From Bradyrhizobium lablabi (lineage in GTDB: Bacteria; Pseudomonadota; Alphaproteobacteria; Rhizobiales; Xanthobacteraceae), in NCBI RefSeq assembly GCF_900141755.1, contig NZ_LT670844.1:4278001-4342000 (forward strand): 64,000 nucleotides of DNA, given 5' to 3'. This document shows positions 1 through 9,362 of the stretch, one piece after another. The first letter of the stretch is position 1. Every line of letters starts with the position of its first letter. A model generated the notes under the pieces. That model saw nothing but the letters and a program-made list of their open reading frames with translations. It searched no databases and had not been told where the DNA came from. A program made the translations under genes and the position numbers.

Positions 1-2819
1 AAAGCCTGAAAGACCCCCCGGCCGACGTCCGCAAGAACGCCGAGGGACCGTCCTGGGGCCGGGACAACTGGCCGCTGGCCCCGCGCGATGAGCTGACCTC
101 CGCCCTCGACGGCAACTGGCCCGGGGTCGAAAAGGCTGTCAGCACCAAGATCGCGGCCAAGGCGCAGGCCAAGGGCGTCGAGTTGACCGCGGCCGACGTC
201 CACCAGGCGACCCGCGATTCGGTGCGCGCCCTGATGCTGATCCGCGCCTACCGCATGCGCGGGCATTTCCACGCCAAGCTCGACCCGCTCGGGATCGAGC
301 CGCCGCGCGACCGCGAGGAGCTCGATCCGCGCTCCTATGGCTTCACTGAGGCCGATTTCGATCGCAAGATCTTCCTCGATCACGTGCTCGGCATGGAATA
401 TGCGAGCCTGCGCGAGATCGTCGCGATCTGCGAGCGCACCTACTGCCAGACGCTCGGCGTCGAGTTCATGCACATCTCCAATGCCGCGCAAAAAGCCTGG
501 ATTCAGGAGCGCATCGAGGGCCCGGACAAGGAAATCAGTTTTACGCGTGAGGGCCGGCGCGCGATCCTGACGAAGCTGATCGAAGCGGAAGGCTTTGAGA
601 AATTTTGCGATCTGAAATTCACCGGCACCAAGCGGTTCGGTCTCGACGGCGCTGAATCGCTGATTCCGGCGCTGGAGCAGATCATCAAGCGTGGCGGCAA
701 TCTCGGGGTCAAGGAAATCGTGTTGGGCATGCCGCATCGCGGCCGCCTCAACGTGCTGACGCAGGTGATGGGCAAGCCGCACCGCGCGCTGTTTCACGAA
801 TTCAAGGGCGGCTCGGCCAATCCCGACGCGGTCGAGGGCTCGGGCGACGTCAAATATCATCTCGGCGCCTCGTCGGACCGCGAGTTCGACAACAACCGGA
901 TCCACCTGTCGCTGACCGCCAATCCGTCGCATCTGGAGATCGTCGATCCCGTGGTGCTCGGCAAAGTCCGCGCCAAGCAGGATCAGCACGGCGATCCGCC
1001 GGACCAGCGCATCTCGGTATTGCCGCTGTTGATGCACGGCGATGCCGCGTTCGCAGGCCAGGGCGTAGTGGCGGAATGCTTCAGCCTGTCTGACTTGAAG
1101 GGCTATCGCACCGGCGGTTCGCTGCATTTCATCGTCAACAACCAGATCGGTTTTACGACGTATCCGCGCTATTCGCGCTCGTCGCCCTATCCGTCGGACG
1201 TGGCGAAGATGATCGACGCGCCGATCTTCCATGTGAACGGCGACGATCCGGAAGCGGTGGTGTTCGCGGCCAAGGTCGCGATCGAATTCCGGCAGAAATT
1301 CCACAAGCCCGTCGTCATCGACATGTTCTGCTACCGCAGGCATGGCCATAACGAGGGCGACGAGCCGGCGTTCACCCAGCCGGTGATGTACAAGAAGATC
1401 GCCTCGCATCCCTCGACGCTGGAGCTCTATTCCAGGCGCCTGATCGCTGAGGGCGTGATGACCGAAGGCGAAGTCGAAAAGGCCAAAGCCGACTGGCGCG
1501 TGCGGCTCGATGCCGAACTCGAGGCCGGCTCGGGCTATAAGCCTAACAAGGCGGACTGGCTCGACGGCAAATGGGCCGGCTTCAAGTCGGCGGACCAGGA
1601 AGAGGACCCTCGGCGCGGCGTCACCGGCGTCGATGTCGCGGTACTCAGGGATATCGGCCGCAAGATTACAAAAGTGCCCGATGGTTTCCGGATTCACCGC
1701 ACCGTGCAGCGGTTTCTGGAAAATCGCGCCAAGGCGATCGACGGCGGCGCCGGCATCGATTGGGCGACCGGCGAGGCCTTGGCGTTCTGTACACTGCTGC
1801 AGGAAGGCCATCATGTTCGCCTTTCGGGACAGGACTCCGAGCGCGGCACCTTCTCGCAGCGCCACTCGGTCCTGATCGACCAGGAAGACGAGAGCCGCTA
1901 CACGCCGTTCAACCATCTCGGCGGCGACCAGGGCCATTACGAGGTCATCAATTCGCTGCTCTCGGAAGAAGCCGTGCTCGGCTTCGAATACGGCTACTCC
2001 CTCGCCGAGCCGAATGCGCTGGCGGTCTGGGAAGCGCAGTTCGGCGACTTCGCCAACGGCGCGCAGGTCGTGTTCGACCAGTTCATCTCCTCCGGCGAAC
2101 GTAAATGGCTGCGCATGTCCGGCCTCGTCTGCTTCCTGCCGCATGGCTACGAAGGGCAGGGGCCGGAGCATTCCTCGGCACGGCTCGAGCGCTTCCTGCA
2201 GATGTGCGCCGAAGACAACATGCAGGTCGTCAATATTACGACGCCCGCCAACTACTTCCACGCGCTGCGGCGCCAATTGCACCGCGAGATCCGCAAGCCC
2301 CTGATCATGATGACGCCGAAGTCGCTGTTGCGCCACAAGCGCGCGGTGTCGCGGCTCGACGAGTTGGGCAAGGACACCACGTTCCACCGTATCCTCTACG
2401 ATGACGCCCAGATGCTGCCCGACGAAAAGATAAAACTCGTGCCGGACGACAAGATCCGCCGCGTCGTGCTGTGCTCGGGCAAGGTCTATTACGATCTCTA
2501 TGAGGAGCGCGAAAAGCGCGGCATCGATGACGTCTACATCATGCGCGTCGAGCAGCTCTATCCGGTGCCGCTGAAGGCGCTGGTGCAGGAACTCGGACGC
2601 TTCAAGAGCGCCGAGCTGGTGTGGTGCCAGGAAGAGCCGCGCAACATGGGCTCGTGGCATTTCATCGAGCCCTATCTCGAATGGGTGCTGAACCAGATCC
2701 ACGCGCCGAACAAGCGTCCGCGTTACGCCGGACGCGCCGCGGCAGCAGCAACCGCCACCGGTTTGATGTCGAAGCATTTGGCGCAGCTCAAGGCGCTGTT
2801 GGATGAGGCGCTGAACTAG
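1..2819 (+). CDS. sucA: 2-oxoglutarate dehydrogenase E1 component, 5' end missing
   Basis: Thiamine-diphosphate-dependent E1 of the TCA-cycle 2-oxoglutarate dehydrogenase complex; it decarboxylates 2-oxoglutarate and passes the succinyl group to the lipoyl domain of SucB. The frame is open from base 3, so the gene enters from the left edge; about 938 residues are present against roughly 985 for alphaproteobacterial E1, and only the extreme N-terminus is missing. The TTG at 183 is therefore not a start. Visible motifs are the E1 block VLGMPHRGRLNVL, the diphosphate/Mg region HGDAAFAGQGVVAE followed by VNNQIGFTT, and the transketolase-like C-terminal half with QDSERGTFSQRH and HGYEGQGPEHSS. It ends in TAG 143 bp before sucB on the same strand, with a palindromic repeat between them. 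Family identification is secure. Confidence 0.97.
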   Translation, partial: SLKDPPADVRKNAEGPSWGRDNWPLAPRDELTSALDGNWPGVEKAVSTKIAAKAQAKGVELTAADVHQATRDSVRALMLIRAYRMRGHFHAKLDPLGIEPPRDREELDPRSYGFTEADFDRKIFLDHVLGMEYASLREIVAICERTYCQTLGVEFMHISNAAQKAWIQERIEGPDKEISFTREGRRAILTKLIEAEGFEKFCDLKFTGTKRFGLDGAESLIPALEQIIKRGGNLGVKEIVLGMPHRGRLNVLTQVMGKPHRALFHEFKGGSANPDAVEGSGDVKYHLGASSDREFDNNRIHLSLTANPSHLEIVDPVVLGKVRAKQDQHGDPPDQRISVLPLLMHGDAAFAGQGVVAECFSLSDLKGYRTGGSLHFIVNNQIGFTTYPRYSRSSPYPSDVAKMIDAPIFHVNGDDPEAVVFAAKVAIEFRQKFHKPVVIDMFCYRRHGHNEGDEPAFTQPVMYKKIASHPSTLELYSRRLIAEGVMTEGEVEKAKADWRVRLDAELEAGSGYKPNKADWLDGKWAGFKSADQEEDPRRGVTGVDVAVLRDIGRKITKVPDGFRIHRTVQRFLENRAKAIDGGAGIDWATGEALAFCTLLQEGHHVRLSGQDSERGTFSQRHSVLIDQEDESRYTPFNHLGGDQGHYEVINSLLSEEAVLGFEYGYSLAEPNALAVWEAQFGDFANGAQVVFDQFISSGERKWLRMSGLVCFLPHGYEGQGPEHSSARLERFLQMCAEDNMQVVNITTPANYFHALRRQLHREIRKPLIMMTPKSLLRHKRAVSRLDELGKDTTFHRILYDDAQMLPDEKIKLVPDDKIRRVVLCSGKVYYDLYEEREKRGIDDVYIMRVEQLYPVPLKALVQELGRFKSAELVWCQEEPRNMGSWHFIEPYLEWVLNQIHAPNKRPRYAGRAAAAATATGLMSKHLAQLKALLDEALN

Positions 2820-2833
2820 GAATTCTTAACTCC

Positions 2834-2934
2834 GTCATGCCCCGCGCAAGCGGGGCATCCAGTAACCCGCGCCGCTTATTTTAAATCACGACGGTCACGG
2901 CGTACTGGATCGCCCGCATTTCGCGGGCGATGAC
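2834..2934. repeat. paired REP-like palindromes between sucA and sucB
   Basis: Two hairpin units face each other. The first has arms TGCCCCGC/GCGGGGCA around GCAA and ends ATCCAGTA; the second begins TACTGGAT and has arms CGCCCGC/GCGGGCG. The outer ends GTCATG and GATGAC are also complementary, so the whole 100 bp can fold as one long mirror structure. Units opening GTCATGCCC recur at 12346 and 33363. It lies inside a likely operon and could act as an mRNA stability or attenuation element, which is inference. Confidence 0.75.
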
Positions 2935-2961
2935 CGCACCGAAATATTGGGGAAGCAGACC

Positions 2962-4200
2962 ATGACTGAAATTCGCGTTCCGACGCTCGGCGAGTCCGTG
3001 ACCGAGGCCACTATCGGCCGCTGGTTCAAGAAGGCCGGCGATGCCGTCGCGGTCGATGAGCCGCTGGTTGAACTCGAGACCGACAAGGTCACCATCGAAG
3101 TCCCGGCGCCTTCGGCCGGCACGCTTGGCGACATCGTCGCCAAGGATGGCGAGACCGTCGCCGTCGGCGCGCTGCTCGGGCAGATCAATGACGGCGCGGC
3201 CGCCGCCGCCAAGCCGGCCGCAGCCCCCGCGAAGGCCGCGCCACCGCCTCCGCCGCCGCCCGCTCCAGCCGCAGCCGCGCCAAAGGCGCCGCCGGCTGAT
3301 GCGCCGCTGGCGCCGTCGGTGCGCAAGCTGTCGGCCGAAACCGGCATCAATGCCTCGACCGTTCCGGGCTCCGGCAAGGACGGGCGGGTGACCAAAGGCG
3401 ACATGCTGGCGGCGATCGAGAAGGCGGCCTCGGCCCCTGTGCCGGTCAATCAGCCCGCCGCCTCCGTGCAGGTGCGCGCGCCCTCGCCGACGGACGATGC
3501 CGCGCGCGAGGAGCGCGTGAAAATGACCCGGCTGCGCCAGACCATCGCGCGCCGCCTGAAGGAAGTGCAAAACACCGCCGCGATGCTGACGACCTTCAAC
3601 GAGGTCGACATGACCCACATCATGGCGATGCGCTCGCAGTACAAGGACGTGTTCGAGAAGAAGCACGGCATCAAGCTCGGATTCATGGGCTTCTTCACCA
3701 AGGCCGTCGTGCAGGCGCTGAAGGACATCCCGGCCGTCAACGCCGAGATCGACGGTACTGATCTGATCTACAAGAATTATTATCACATCGGCGTTGCCGT
3801 CGGCACCGACAAGGGCCTGGTGGTGCCTGTGGTGCGCGACGCCGACCAGAAGTCGATCGCCGAGATCGAAAAATCGATCGCCGATTACGGCCGCCGCGCC
3901 CGCGACGGCCAGCTCAAGATCGACGAGATGCAGGGCGGCACCTTCACCATCACCAATGGCGGCATCTATGGTTCGCTGATGTCGACGCCGATCCTGAACG
4001 CGCCGCAATCAGGCATTCTGGGCATGCACAAGATCCAGGAGCGCCCGATGGCGATCGGCGGCAAGATCGAGGTCCGTCCGATGATGTATCTGGCGCTGTC
4101 CTACGACCACCGCGTCATCGACGGCAAGGAAGCGGTGACGTATCTGGTGCGGGTCAAGGAGAGCCTGGAAGATCCGGTGCGATTGGTGCTCGATTTGTGA
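2962..4200 (+). CDS. sucB: dihydrolipoyllysine-residue succinyltransferase (E2 of 2-oxoglutarate dehydrogenase)
   Basis: Core E2 subunit that transfers the succinyl group from lipoyl-lysine to CoA. The order is classical: an N-terminal lipoyl domain (residues 1-77) with the lipoylated Lys42 in [17 protein letters not shown]; an Ala/Pro-rich linker (about 80-120); a peripheral subunit-binding domain (about 120-160, [10 protein letters not shown] and [10 protein letters not shown]); and a catalytic acyltransferase domain ending with SYDHRVIDG, which carries the active-site His and Asp. Length is 412 aa. The ATG at 2962 is chosen over an in-frame TTG at 2947 because it has a GGAAG Shine-Dalgarno just upstream and gives the family start [13 protein letters not shown]. 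It lies between sucA and lpdA, as in other Rhizobiales. Confidence 0.97.
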   Translation: MTEIRVPTLGESVTEATIGRWFKKAGDAVAVDEPLVELETDKVTIEVPAPSAGTLGDIVAKDGETVAVGALLGQINDGAAAAAKPAAAPAKAAPPPPPPPAPAAAAPKAPPADAPLAPSVRKLSAETGINASTVPGSGKDGRVTKGDMLAAIEKAASAPVPVNQPAASVQVRAPSPTDDAAREERVKMTRLRQTIARRLKEVQNTAAMLTTFNEVDMTHIMAMRSQYKDVFEKKHGIKLGFMGFFTKAVVQALKDIPAVNAEIDGTDLIYKNYYHIGVAVGTDKGLVVPVVRDADQKSIAEIEKSIADYGRRARDGQLKIDEMQGGTFTITNGGIYGSLMSTPILNAPQSGILGMHKIQERPMAIGGKIEVRPMMYLALSYDHRVIDGKEAVTYLVRVKESLEDPVRLVLDL

Positions 4201-4212
4201 TCGTCTCGCTTT

Positions 4213-4590
4213 GTGTCCGAAACTCCACCAGACTCTTCATCATGGAAACCGTCCGAAGGCTCGGACGATCCGCCAGCATGGGATCAAGATGAAGCCGATG
4301 GTCTGGTCGGGTTATATGTCTTGGTTGGGATCACTCATCTCAATGTCGGCGGTGAGACCGTAATATCGCAAACTCAATATCACGGGCGCATCGTCAGCGC
4401 CGACCCCAAGGCCGGATTTAAGGTGGAGTGCGAAGGCAAGTGGAAAGGCCAGCTCATGGGACTACCTCCGGATATCAATGTCTTTACCGCTGCCAGACCG
4501 GGACAATATAGGCTCCGTTCAACGGAGGAGATTGTAGAAAACCCGGATCTCCTCGCTACGTGGTCAGTAAAAGGGCGCGTAACGTCTTGA
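4213..4590 (+). CDS. small hypothetical protein in the sucAB-lpdA region
   Basis: A 125-aa frame starting with GTG 12 bp after the sucB stop. The N-terminus is acidic and Ser/Pro-rich (about residues 1-28), followed by a compact beta-rich segment with GLYVLVGITHLN, TQYHGRIVSADPKAGFKVE and PGQYRLRSTEEIVENPD. There is no signal peptide or membrane segment. The pattern resembles small SH3-like or barrel proteins, but I do not recognise a family. Codon use is less GC3-biased than in sucB, so it may be a later insertion. Position suggests co-transcription with the dehydrogenase genes. It could be over-called, but the ordered beta pattern and low complexity only at the N-terminus argue for a real protein. 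Confidence 0.6.
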   Translation: MSETPPDSSSWKPSEGSDDPPAWDQDEADGLVGLYVLVGITHLNVGGETVISQTQYHGRIVSADPKAGFKVECEGKWKGQLMGLPPDINVFTAARPGQYRLRSTEEIVENPDLLATWSVKGRVTS

Positions 4591-4636
4591 TGAAAGAATT
4601 TGGGTTGCCGTTATTGATTACGTTGATGGGGGACTG

Positions 4637-5380
4637 ATGGACAAAGTCGTTGTCATCACCGGCGGCAGCCGCGGCATCGGCCGCGCCACCGCGATTGCTG
4701 CTGCTTCCCGCGGCTTTCGGGTTTGCGTCGGCTATGCTTCCAATGAAGCCGCGGCCCGCCAGGTCGTCACCAGCATCGAAGCCAGGAACGGCAAGGCGAT
4801 CGCGGTGAAATGCGATGTCGGCAGCGAGAGCGACATTCTGGCGCTGTTCAAGGCCGCCGATGCGTTCGGCACCTTGGGTGCGTTGGTCAACAACGCCGGC
4901 ATCGTCGGGCCGAGCCTGCGCGTCGACGAGATGTCGGCCGGGCGCATCGAACGCATGATGGCGGTCAATGTCGCCGGCAGCATCTTGTGCGCGCGCGAGG
5001 CGGTGAAGCGGATGTCGACGCGGCACGGCGGCCAGGGCGGCGTCATCGTCAATCTTTCTTCGGTCGCAGCAAAACTCGGCGCGCCCAATACCTATGTCGA
5101 TTACGCGGCCTCCAAGGGCGCGATCGATTCCTTCACCATCGGACTTGGATACGAAGTCGCCGGCGAAGGCATCCGCGTCGCCGCGATCCGGCCCGGCCTG
5201 ATCGATACCGAAATTCATGCCTCCGGCGGCGAGCCCGACCGCGCGCATCGGCTCAGCCACATGGTGCCGATGAAGCGCGTCGGCACGGCGGAAGAAATCG
5301 CCAACGCCATCGTCTGGCTGATGTCGGACGATGCCTCCTACGTGACCAGCGCCATTCTTGATGTTTCGGGCGGGCGCTAA
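4637..5380 (+). CDS. SDR family NAD(P)-dependent oxidoreductase
   Basis: Classical short-chain dehydrogenase/reductase of 247 aa. The Rossmann cofactor motif is TGGSRGIG (about residues 8-15), followed by the NNAG motif near residue 88, the catalytic Ser in VNLSSVAA (about 140) and the catalytic YxxxK in YAASK (about 155-159). The C-terminus DVSGGR is typical of FabG/glucose-dehydrogenase-like members. The residue after the first strand region (GYASNEAAA) lacks the Asp that favours NAD, so NADP use is possible. It sits between sucB and lpdA, 35 bp before lpdA, an arrangement conserved in Rhizobiales, yet it has no known role in the dehydrogenase complex. Substrate unknown. Confidence 0.9.
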   Translation: MDKVVVITGGSRGIGRATAIAAASRGFRVCVGYASNEAAARQVVTSIEARNGKAIAVKCDVGSESDILALFKAADAFGTLGALVNNAGIVGPSLRVDEMSAGRIERMMAVNVAGSILCAREAVKRMSTRHGGQGGVIVNLSSVAAKLGAPNTYVDYAASKGAIDSFTIGLGYEVAGEGIRVAAIRPGLIDTEIHASGGEPDRAHRLSHMVPMKRVGTAEEIANAIVWLMSDDASYVTSAILDVSGGR

Positions 5381-5415
5381 TACCTGTCACCATCTTCAGC
5401 TACAGGACTTCAATC

Positions 5416-6819
5416 ATGGCCACTTACGATCTCGTCATCATCGGCACCGGTCCGGGCGGATATGTCTGCGCCATCCGTGCCGCGCAACTCGGCATGAAGG
5501 TTGCCGTGATCGAGAAGAACGAAACGCTCGGCGGCACCTGCCTCAATATCGGCTGCATGCCGTCGAAGGCTTTGTTGCACGCATCCGAAATGTTCGAGGA
5601 AGCGGAGCACTCGTTCGCCAAGATGGGCGTCAGCGTGCCGCCACCGAAGCTCGATCTGCCCTCGATGATGAATTTCAAGCAGCAGGGCATCGACGGCAAC
5701 GTCAAGGGCGTCGAGTTCCTGATGAAGAAGAACAAGATCGACGTCATCCACGGCACCGGAAAAATCCTCGGCACCGGCAAGCTCGAGGTGTCAAACAGTG
5801 ACGGCAAGACGCAGCCGGTGGAGACAAAAAATATCGTCATCGCCACCGGCTCCGACGTCGCGCAACTGAAAGGCGTCGAGATCGACGAAAAGCGCATCGT
5901 GTCCTCGACCGGCGCGCTGTCGCTCGACCGTGTGCCGGAGAGATTGTTGGTCGTCGGCGCCGGCGTGATTGGGCTTGAGCTTGGCTCAGTCTGGCACCGG
6001 CTCGGCGCGAAGGTCACGGTGGTCGAATTTCTCGACCGTATTTTGCCGGGCATGGACGGCGAGGTCGCAAAGCAGTTTCAGCGTATGCTGGAAAAGCAGG
6101 GTTTTGCGTTCAAGCTCTCGACCAAGGTCACCGCGATCGACACCTCGGGCAACACGCTCGTCGCCAAGGTCGAGCCGGCCGCGGGTAGCGCATCGGAGGC
6201 GGTGGAAGCCGACGTGGTGCTGGTCTGCATCGGGCGGGTGCCCTACACCGAGGGCCTCGGGCTGAAGGAAGCCGGCGTCGCGCTGGATAATCGTGGCCGT
6301 GTCCAGATCGACCCGCATTTTGCCACCAGCCTGAAGGGCGTCTACGCGATCGGCGATGTGGTCGCAGGTCCCATGCTCGCGCACAAGGCCGAGGACGAAG
6401 GTGTTGCGGTAGCGGAAATTCTCGCCGGCCAGGCCGGCCATGTGAACTACGACGTTATTCCAGGTGTTGTGTATACCACGCCGGAAGTGTCGGCGGTCGG
6501 CAAGACCGAGGAAGAGCTGAAGCAGGCCGGCGTCGCCTATACGTCAGGCAAATTCCCCTTCACCGCCAACGGCCGCTCCAAGGTCAACCAGACCACTGAC
6601 GGTTTCGTGAAGGTTCTCGCGGACGCGAAGACCGATCGGGTGCTCGGCGTGCACATTGTCGGCCGCGAGGCCGGTGAAATGATCCACGAAGCGGCCGTTT
6701 TGATGGAGTTTGGCGGCTCGGCCGAAGATCTGGCGCGCACCTGTCACGCGCATCCGACCCGTTCGGAGGCCATCAAGGAAGCGGCGCTTGCAGTCGGCAA
6801 GCGAGCGATCCATATGTGA
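5416..6819 (+). CDS. lpdA: dihydrolipoyl dehydrogenase (E3)
   Basis: FAD-dependent E3 that reoxidises dihydrolipoamide on SucB with NAD. The FAD motif GTGPGGY is at residues 10-16, the redox-active disulfide Cys42/Cys47 in GGTCLNIGCMPSK, the NAD-binding motif VVGAGVIGLELGSVW near 180, the second FAD segment GVYAIGDV near 310, and the C-terminal HAHPTRSE motif supplies the catalytic His446/Glu451 pair. Its 467 aa matches the family. The ATG at 5416 gives MATYDLVIIG. As the last complex gene of the cluster it completes E1-E2-E3. Nearby pyruvate dehydrogenase genes are absent, so this is the copy assigned to 2-oxoglutarate dehydrogenase by context. Confidence 0.97.
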   Translation: MATYDLVIIGTGPGGYVCAIRAAQLGMKVAVIEKNETLGGTCLNIGCMPSKALLHASEMFEEAEHSFAKMGVSVPPPKLDLPSMMNFKQQGIDGNVKGVEFLMKKNKIDVIHGTGKILGTGKLEVSNSDGKTQPVETKNIVIATGSDVAQLKGVEIDEKRIVSSTGALSLDRVPERLLVVGAGVIGLELGSVWHRLGAKVTVVEFLDRILPGMDGEVAKQFQRMLEKQGFAFKLSTKVTAIDTSGNTLVAKVEPAAGSASEAVEADVVLVCIGRVPYTEGLGLKEAGVALDNRGRVQIDPHFATSLKGVYAIGDVVAGPMLAHKAEDEGVAVAEILAGQAGHVNYDVIPGVVYTTPEVSAVGKTEEELKQAGVAYTSGKFPFTANGRSKVNQTTDGFVKVLADAKTDRVLGVHIVGREAGEMIHEAAVLMEFGGSAEDLARTCHAHPTRSEAIKEAALAVGKRAIHM

Positions 6820-6852
6820 TCGACGCCCGGCGCAGGCCGGGCGAGGATATGG

Positions 6853-7383
6853 ATGATGCGCCGCCTCCTTCAGCCGTTTTGGATTCTGCTTGCGGTCATC
6901 TTCCTGATCGAGGCCTGGCTTTGGGATCACCTCGAGCCGATTGTGGCCTGGTTCGTGGCGCTGATCCCGCTGCGCGCCTTCAAGCAATGGCTGACTGAGC
7001 GTATCGACGCGCTGTCGCCGGCGATGACGCTGATCGTTTTCGTCGTCCCGGTGATTCCGCTGTTTCCGCTAAAACTGGTCGGGCTCTATCTACTGACCCA
7101 TGAATATTGGTTCAGCGCCATCCTCACCATCCTCTTTGCAAAGTTCCTGGGCGTCGGCGTCATGGCTTTCGTGTTTGATGTAACGAAGGATAAATTGCTG
7201 GAGATGGATTGGTTCGAGAGGCTCTATGAGTTTGTCATGGGGTTGCGGACCAAGGCGACCGCGATAGTCGATCCCGTCAAAGCCCGCATCCTGGACTTGC
7301 TGCGCGGCGACGGCGACCGCTGGTCGTCGCGTATGCTGCGCCTGATCCAGCGCTTCCGCAAAGGCGTGCACGAAGCGCGCTAG
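6853..7383 (+). CDS. hypothetical integral membrane protein
   Basis: A 176-aa protein with hydrophobic segments at about residues 5-24, 30-42, 57-80 and 85-110, followed by an amphipathic, basic C-terminal tail of about 60 residues (KDKLLEMDWFERLYEF, then RMLRLIQRFRKGVHEAR). It starts 33 bp after lpdA and may be the last gene of that transcript. I recognise no catalytic motif. It resembles conserved alphaproteobacterial membrane proteins of unknown function. Start choice between ATG 6853 and ATG 6856 is open. Confidence 0.75.
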   Translation: MMRRLLQPFWILLAVIFLIEAWLWDHLEPIVAWFVALIPLRAFKQWLTERIDALSPAMTLIVFVVPVIPLFPLKLVGLYLLTHEYWFSAILTILFAKFLGVGVMAFVFDVTKDKLLEMDWFERLYEFVMGLRTKATAIVDPVKARILDLLRGDGDRWSSRMLRLIQRFRKGVHEAR

Positions 7384-7406
7384 GACATTTTTGCGCATTC
7401 ATGGCC

Positions 7407-7503
7407 TCGTGGTTCGAGACGCGCGGCGTTGCCGCGCTCCTCACCATGAGGGTCTAAGACCTCATCCTGAGGAGCGGCCGCTTGGCCGCGTCTCGAAGGA
7501 TGA
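7407..7503. repeat. interspersed palindromic repeat
   Basis: Two nested stem-loop units: GCGCGGC GTT GCCGCGC and GCGGCCG CTT GGCCGC, bounded by TTCGAGACG and CGTCTCGAA, with an inner AGGGTCTAAGACCT palindrome. This architecture matches the TTCGAGACG...CGTCTCGAAGGATGA repeats I know as abundant in Bradyrhizobium. It lies between the convergent membrane-protein gene and the DUF4337-like gene and may also end transcription. Confidence 0.7.
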
Positions 7504-7515
7504 AGCCCCAGTGTC

Positions 7516-8106
7516 TCACGGCAGATGCAACAGATGCGGCACGAACACGCCGAGTGCGGTGAAGGCGATGCCCACCAGCGTCAATAGGCCGGAGATCCAG
7601 GCCAATGCGATCATGCCGGTGATGATGCTCGCGGAAGCCAGCACGATGCCGATCTGAAAGGCGGCGGAGGCGAGTTCGAAATGATGGTATTTCGCAGTCG
7701 CAAGGTCGCGCTCTTCCTCGGCATGTTTGGCGCGCTCGGACAATTGCTCCTGCCCTTCACCGCTCTTGGGATCGGAGCGGTAGCGCTCGGCGGTCTTCTG
7801 CCAGTCGTCGATCTGCTTTTGCGTCGCCGCCCTGGCGGCATCGTCGCCTGCGGCGCCGAGGCCTAATTTGGTCTGCTCGGCGGCGGTCTGAACGGTGGTG
7901 TGGCGAACGCTCTTGGCCTGGAAGAACGCCCACAGGTTCGAGGCCTCGACATTCTTGCTGATCGATTCGGTCTGGGCGCCCTTGCCGAGCGTCTCCGACA
8001 GCGCCAGGCATAACGCGATCACGGCGATCAATAACGCGATCCTCCGGTTCTCGCCGGCGGCTTCCTTGGCGCTGTCCGCCTGCTCCATGCTCTCGTGCGC
8101 GCTCAT
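7516..8106 (-). CDS. DUF4337-like membrane protein
   Basis: A 196-aa protein with an N-terminal amphipathic region (MSAHESMEQADSAKEAAG), a hydrophobic helix at about 23-42, a long polar coiled-coil-like middle (about 45-130, rich in Ala, Gln, Glu and Lys) and two hydrophobic C-terminal helices (about 138-190). This helix/coiled-coil/two-helix layout fits the DUF4337 family, whose function is not known. The ATG at 8106 is chosen because GGGAGGG lies a few bases upstream; a longer frame to 8160 has no such site. It follows xerC on the same strand with a gap of about 105 bp. Confidence 0.7.
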   Translation of the reverse strand: MSAHESMEQADSAKEAAGENRRIALLIAVIALCLALSETLGKGAQTESISKNVEASNLWAFFQAKSVRHTTVQTAAEQTKLGLGAAGDDAARAATQKQIDDWQKTAERYRSDPKSGEGQEQLSERAKHAEEERDLATAKYHHFELASAAFQIGIVLASASIITGMIALAWISGLLTLVGIAFTALGVFVPHLLHLP

Positions 8107-8211
8107 GATTCCCTCCCGCTTTGATGACCCACGATTGACCGAACGGGACGGTCTGCGCAAGAGGCAAGCCGCTGCGATGGCAGTGTGTCGCGGATGAAAG
8201 CTCGGGCGATC

Positions 8212-9183
8212 TCAGGCGCGAGGATGCGCGGTCTTGTAGACTTCCAGGAGCCGCTCGCTGTCGATGCCGGTATAGATCTGCGTGGTCGAGAGCGAGGCGT
8301 GCCCGAGCAGTTCCTGGATCGCGCGCAAATCGCCGCCGCGGCTCAACAAATGGGTGGCGAAGGAATGCCGCAGCGCGTGCGGCGTCGCGCTATCGGGTAG
8401 CCCCAGCGCGCTGCGCAGCCGTTCCATGGTGAGCTGAATGATGCGCGGGCCGAGCGGGCCGCCGCGGGCGCCGACAAAGACCGGCCCCTCGGGTTTCAGC
8501 GCATAGGGGCATATCGCCGCATATTCCTGGATCAGCGCCAGCACGTTCTGCAGCACCGGCACCATGCGGGTCTTGTTGCCCTTGCCTGTCACCACCAGCA
8601 CGTCGCCCGCGCCCGGCAACGGCACGTCGCGGCGTTTTAGCCCGAGCGCCTCGGAGATGCGCAGGCCCGAGCCGTACAACAGTGCCATCACGGCGGCGTC
8701 GCGCGCCAAAATCCAGGGATCGCGGGTCTCGCCGGCGCGCTCGTTGGCGTCGGCAAAACGTTTTGCGGCGACAATCGGCACCGGCTTCGGCAGGCTCTTG
8801 CCGATCTTGGGGGCGCGGATCGCCGACAGCGCGCCGATCTTGCCCTTGCCTTCGCGCTCGAGGAAGCGGCCGAACGAGCGCAGGCCCGCCAGCGCGCGCA
8901 TCAGCGAGCGCCCGCCGATGTCGTCGGCGCGGCGCATCGCCATGAACGCCCTGATGTCGGAGGCCTCAAGCGCCGCAAAACGTCGAAGCGTCACCGATGC
9001 GCCCCAGTGTTCGCAGAGGAATTGAAGACATTGGCGAACGTCGCGGGCATAGGCTTCCAGCGTCTTCGGCGACAGCCGCCGCTCGGCGCGCAGATGCGAC
9101 AGCCAGCGCGTCATCTCGAGCGCAAGACTATCGTCGGCGCAGTCGAGTTCGATGGATTGAACCGCGGAAGCTGGTTTTGTCAT
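8212..9183 (-). CDS. xerC: tyrosine recombinase XerC
   Basis: Site-specific recombinase that with XerD resolves chromosome dimers at dif. It is 323 aa with an N-terminal SAM-like core-binding domain (about 20-110) and a C-terminal catalytic domain. All catalytic residues are visible: Arg175 in GSGLRISEAL, Lys201 in VTGKGNKTR, His269 and Arg272 in HALRHSFATHLL, His295 in LLGHASLSTTQ and nucleophile Tyr304 in QIYT. It is divergent from priA, a neighbourhood repeated in Rhizobiales, which supports XerC rather than a mobile-element integrase. The ATG at 9183 is the first in the frame with a plausible family N-terminus. Confidence 0.92.
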   Translation of the reverse strand: MTKPASAVQSIELDCADDSLALEMTRWLSHLRAERRLSPKTLEAYARDVRQCLQFLCEHWGASVTLRRFAALEASDIRAFMAMRRADDIGGRSLMRALAGLRSFGRFLEREGKGKIGALSAIRAPKIGKSLPKPVPIVAAKRFADANERAGETRDPWILARDAAVMALLYGSGLRISEALGLKRRDVPLPGAGDVLVVTGKGNKTRMVPVLQNVLALIQEYAAICPYALKPEGPVFVGARGGPLGPRIIQLTMERLRSALGLPDSATPHALRHSFATHLLSRGGDLRAIQELLGHASLSTTQIYTGIDSERLLEVYKTAHPRA

Positions 9184-9362
9184 ACCCTGAGTTCTGGGGC
9201 TGGCGCCTCTTGCGGCGCACGCGATGATTCCGAGCGATTATATCGCACCTCTTTCGTTTAACCTTCGCTAACTTGTCATCGTGGCAGCGGGGGAACACTG
9301 GCCCCGGCCGCCTCGCGGTCCTAAGTTAGGCCGTTCCTCCGCCTCCAAAACCTGATTCTCCG

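Noticed and set aside
9258..9272. TTAACCTTCGCTAAC in the xerC/priA gap as a CtrA site
   Set aside because: The second half reads TAAC at the wrong register for TTAA-N7-TTAA.
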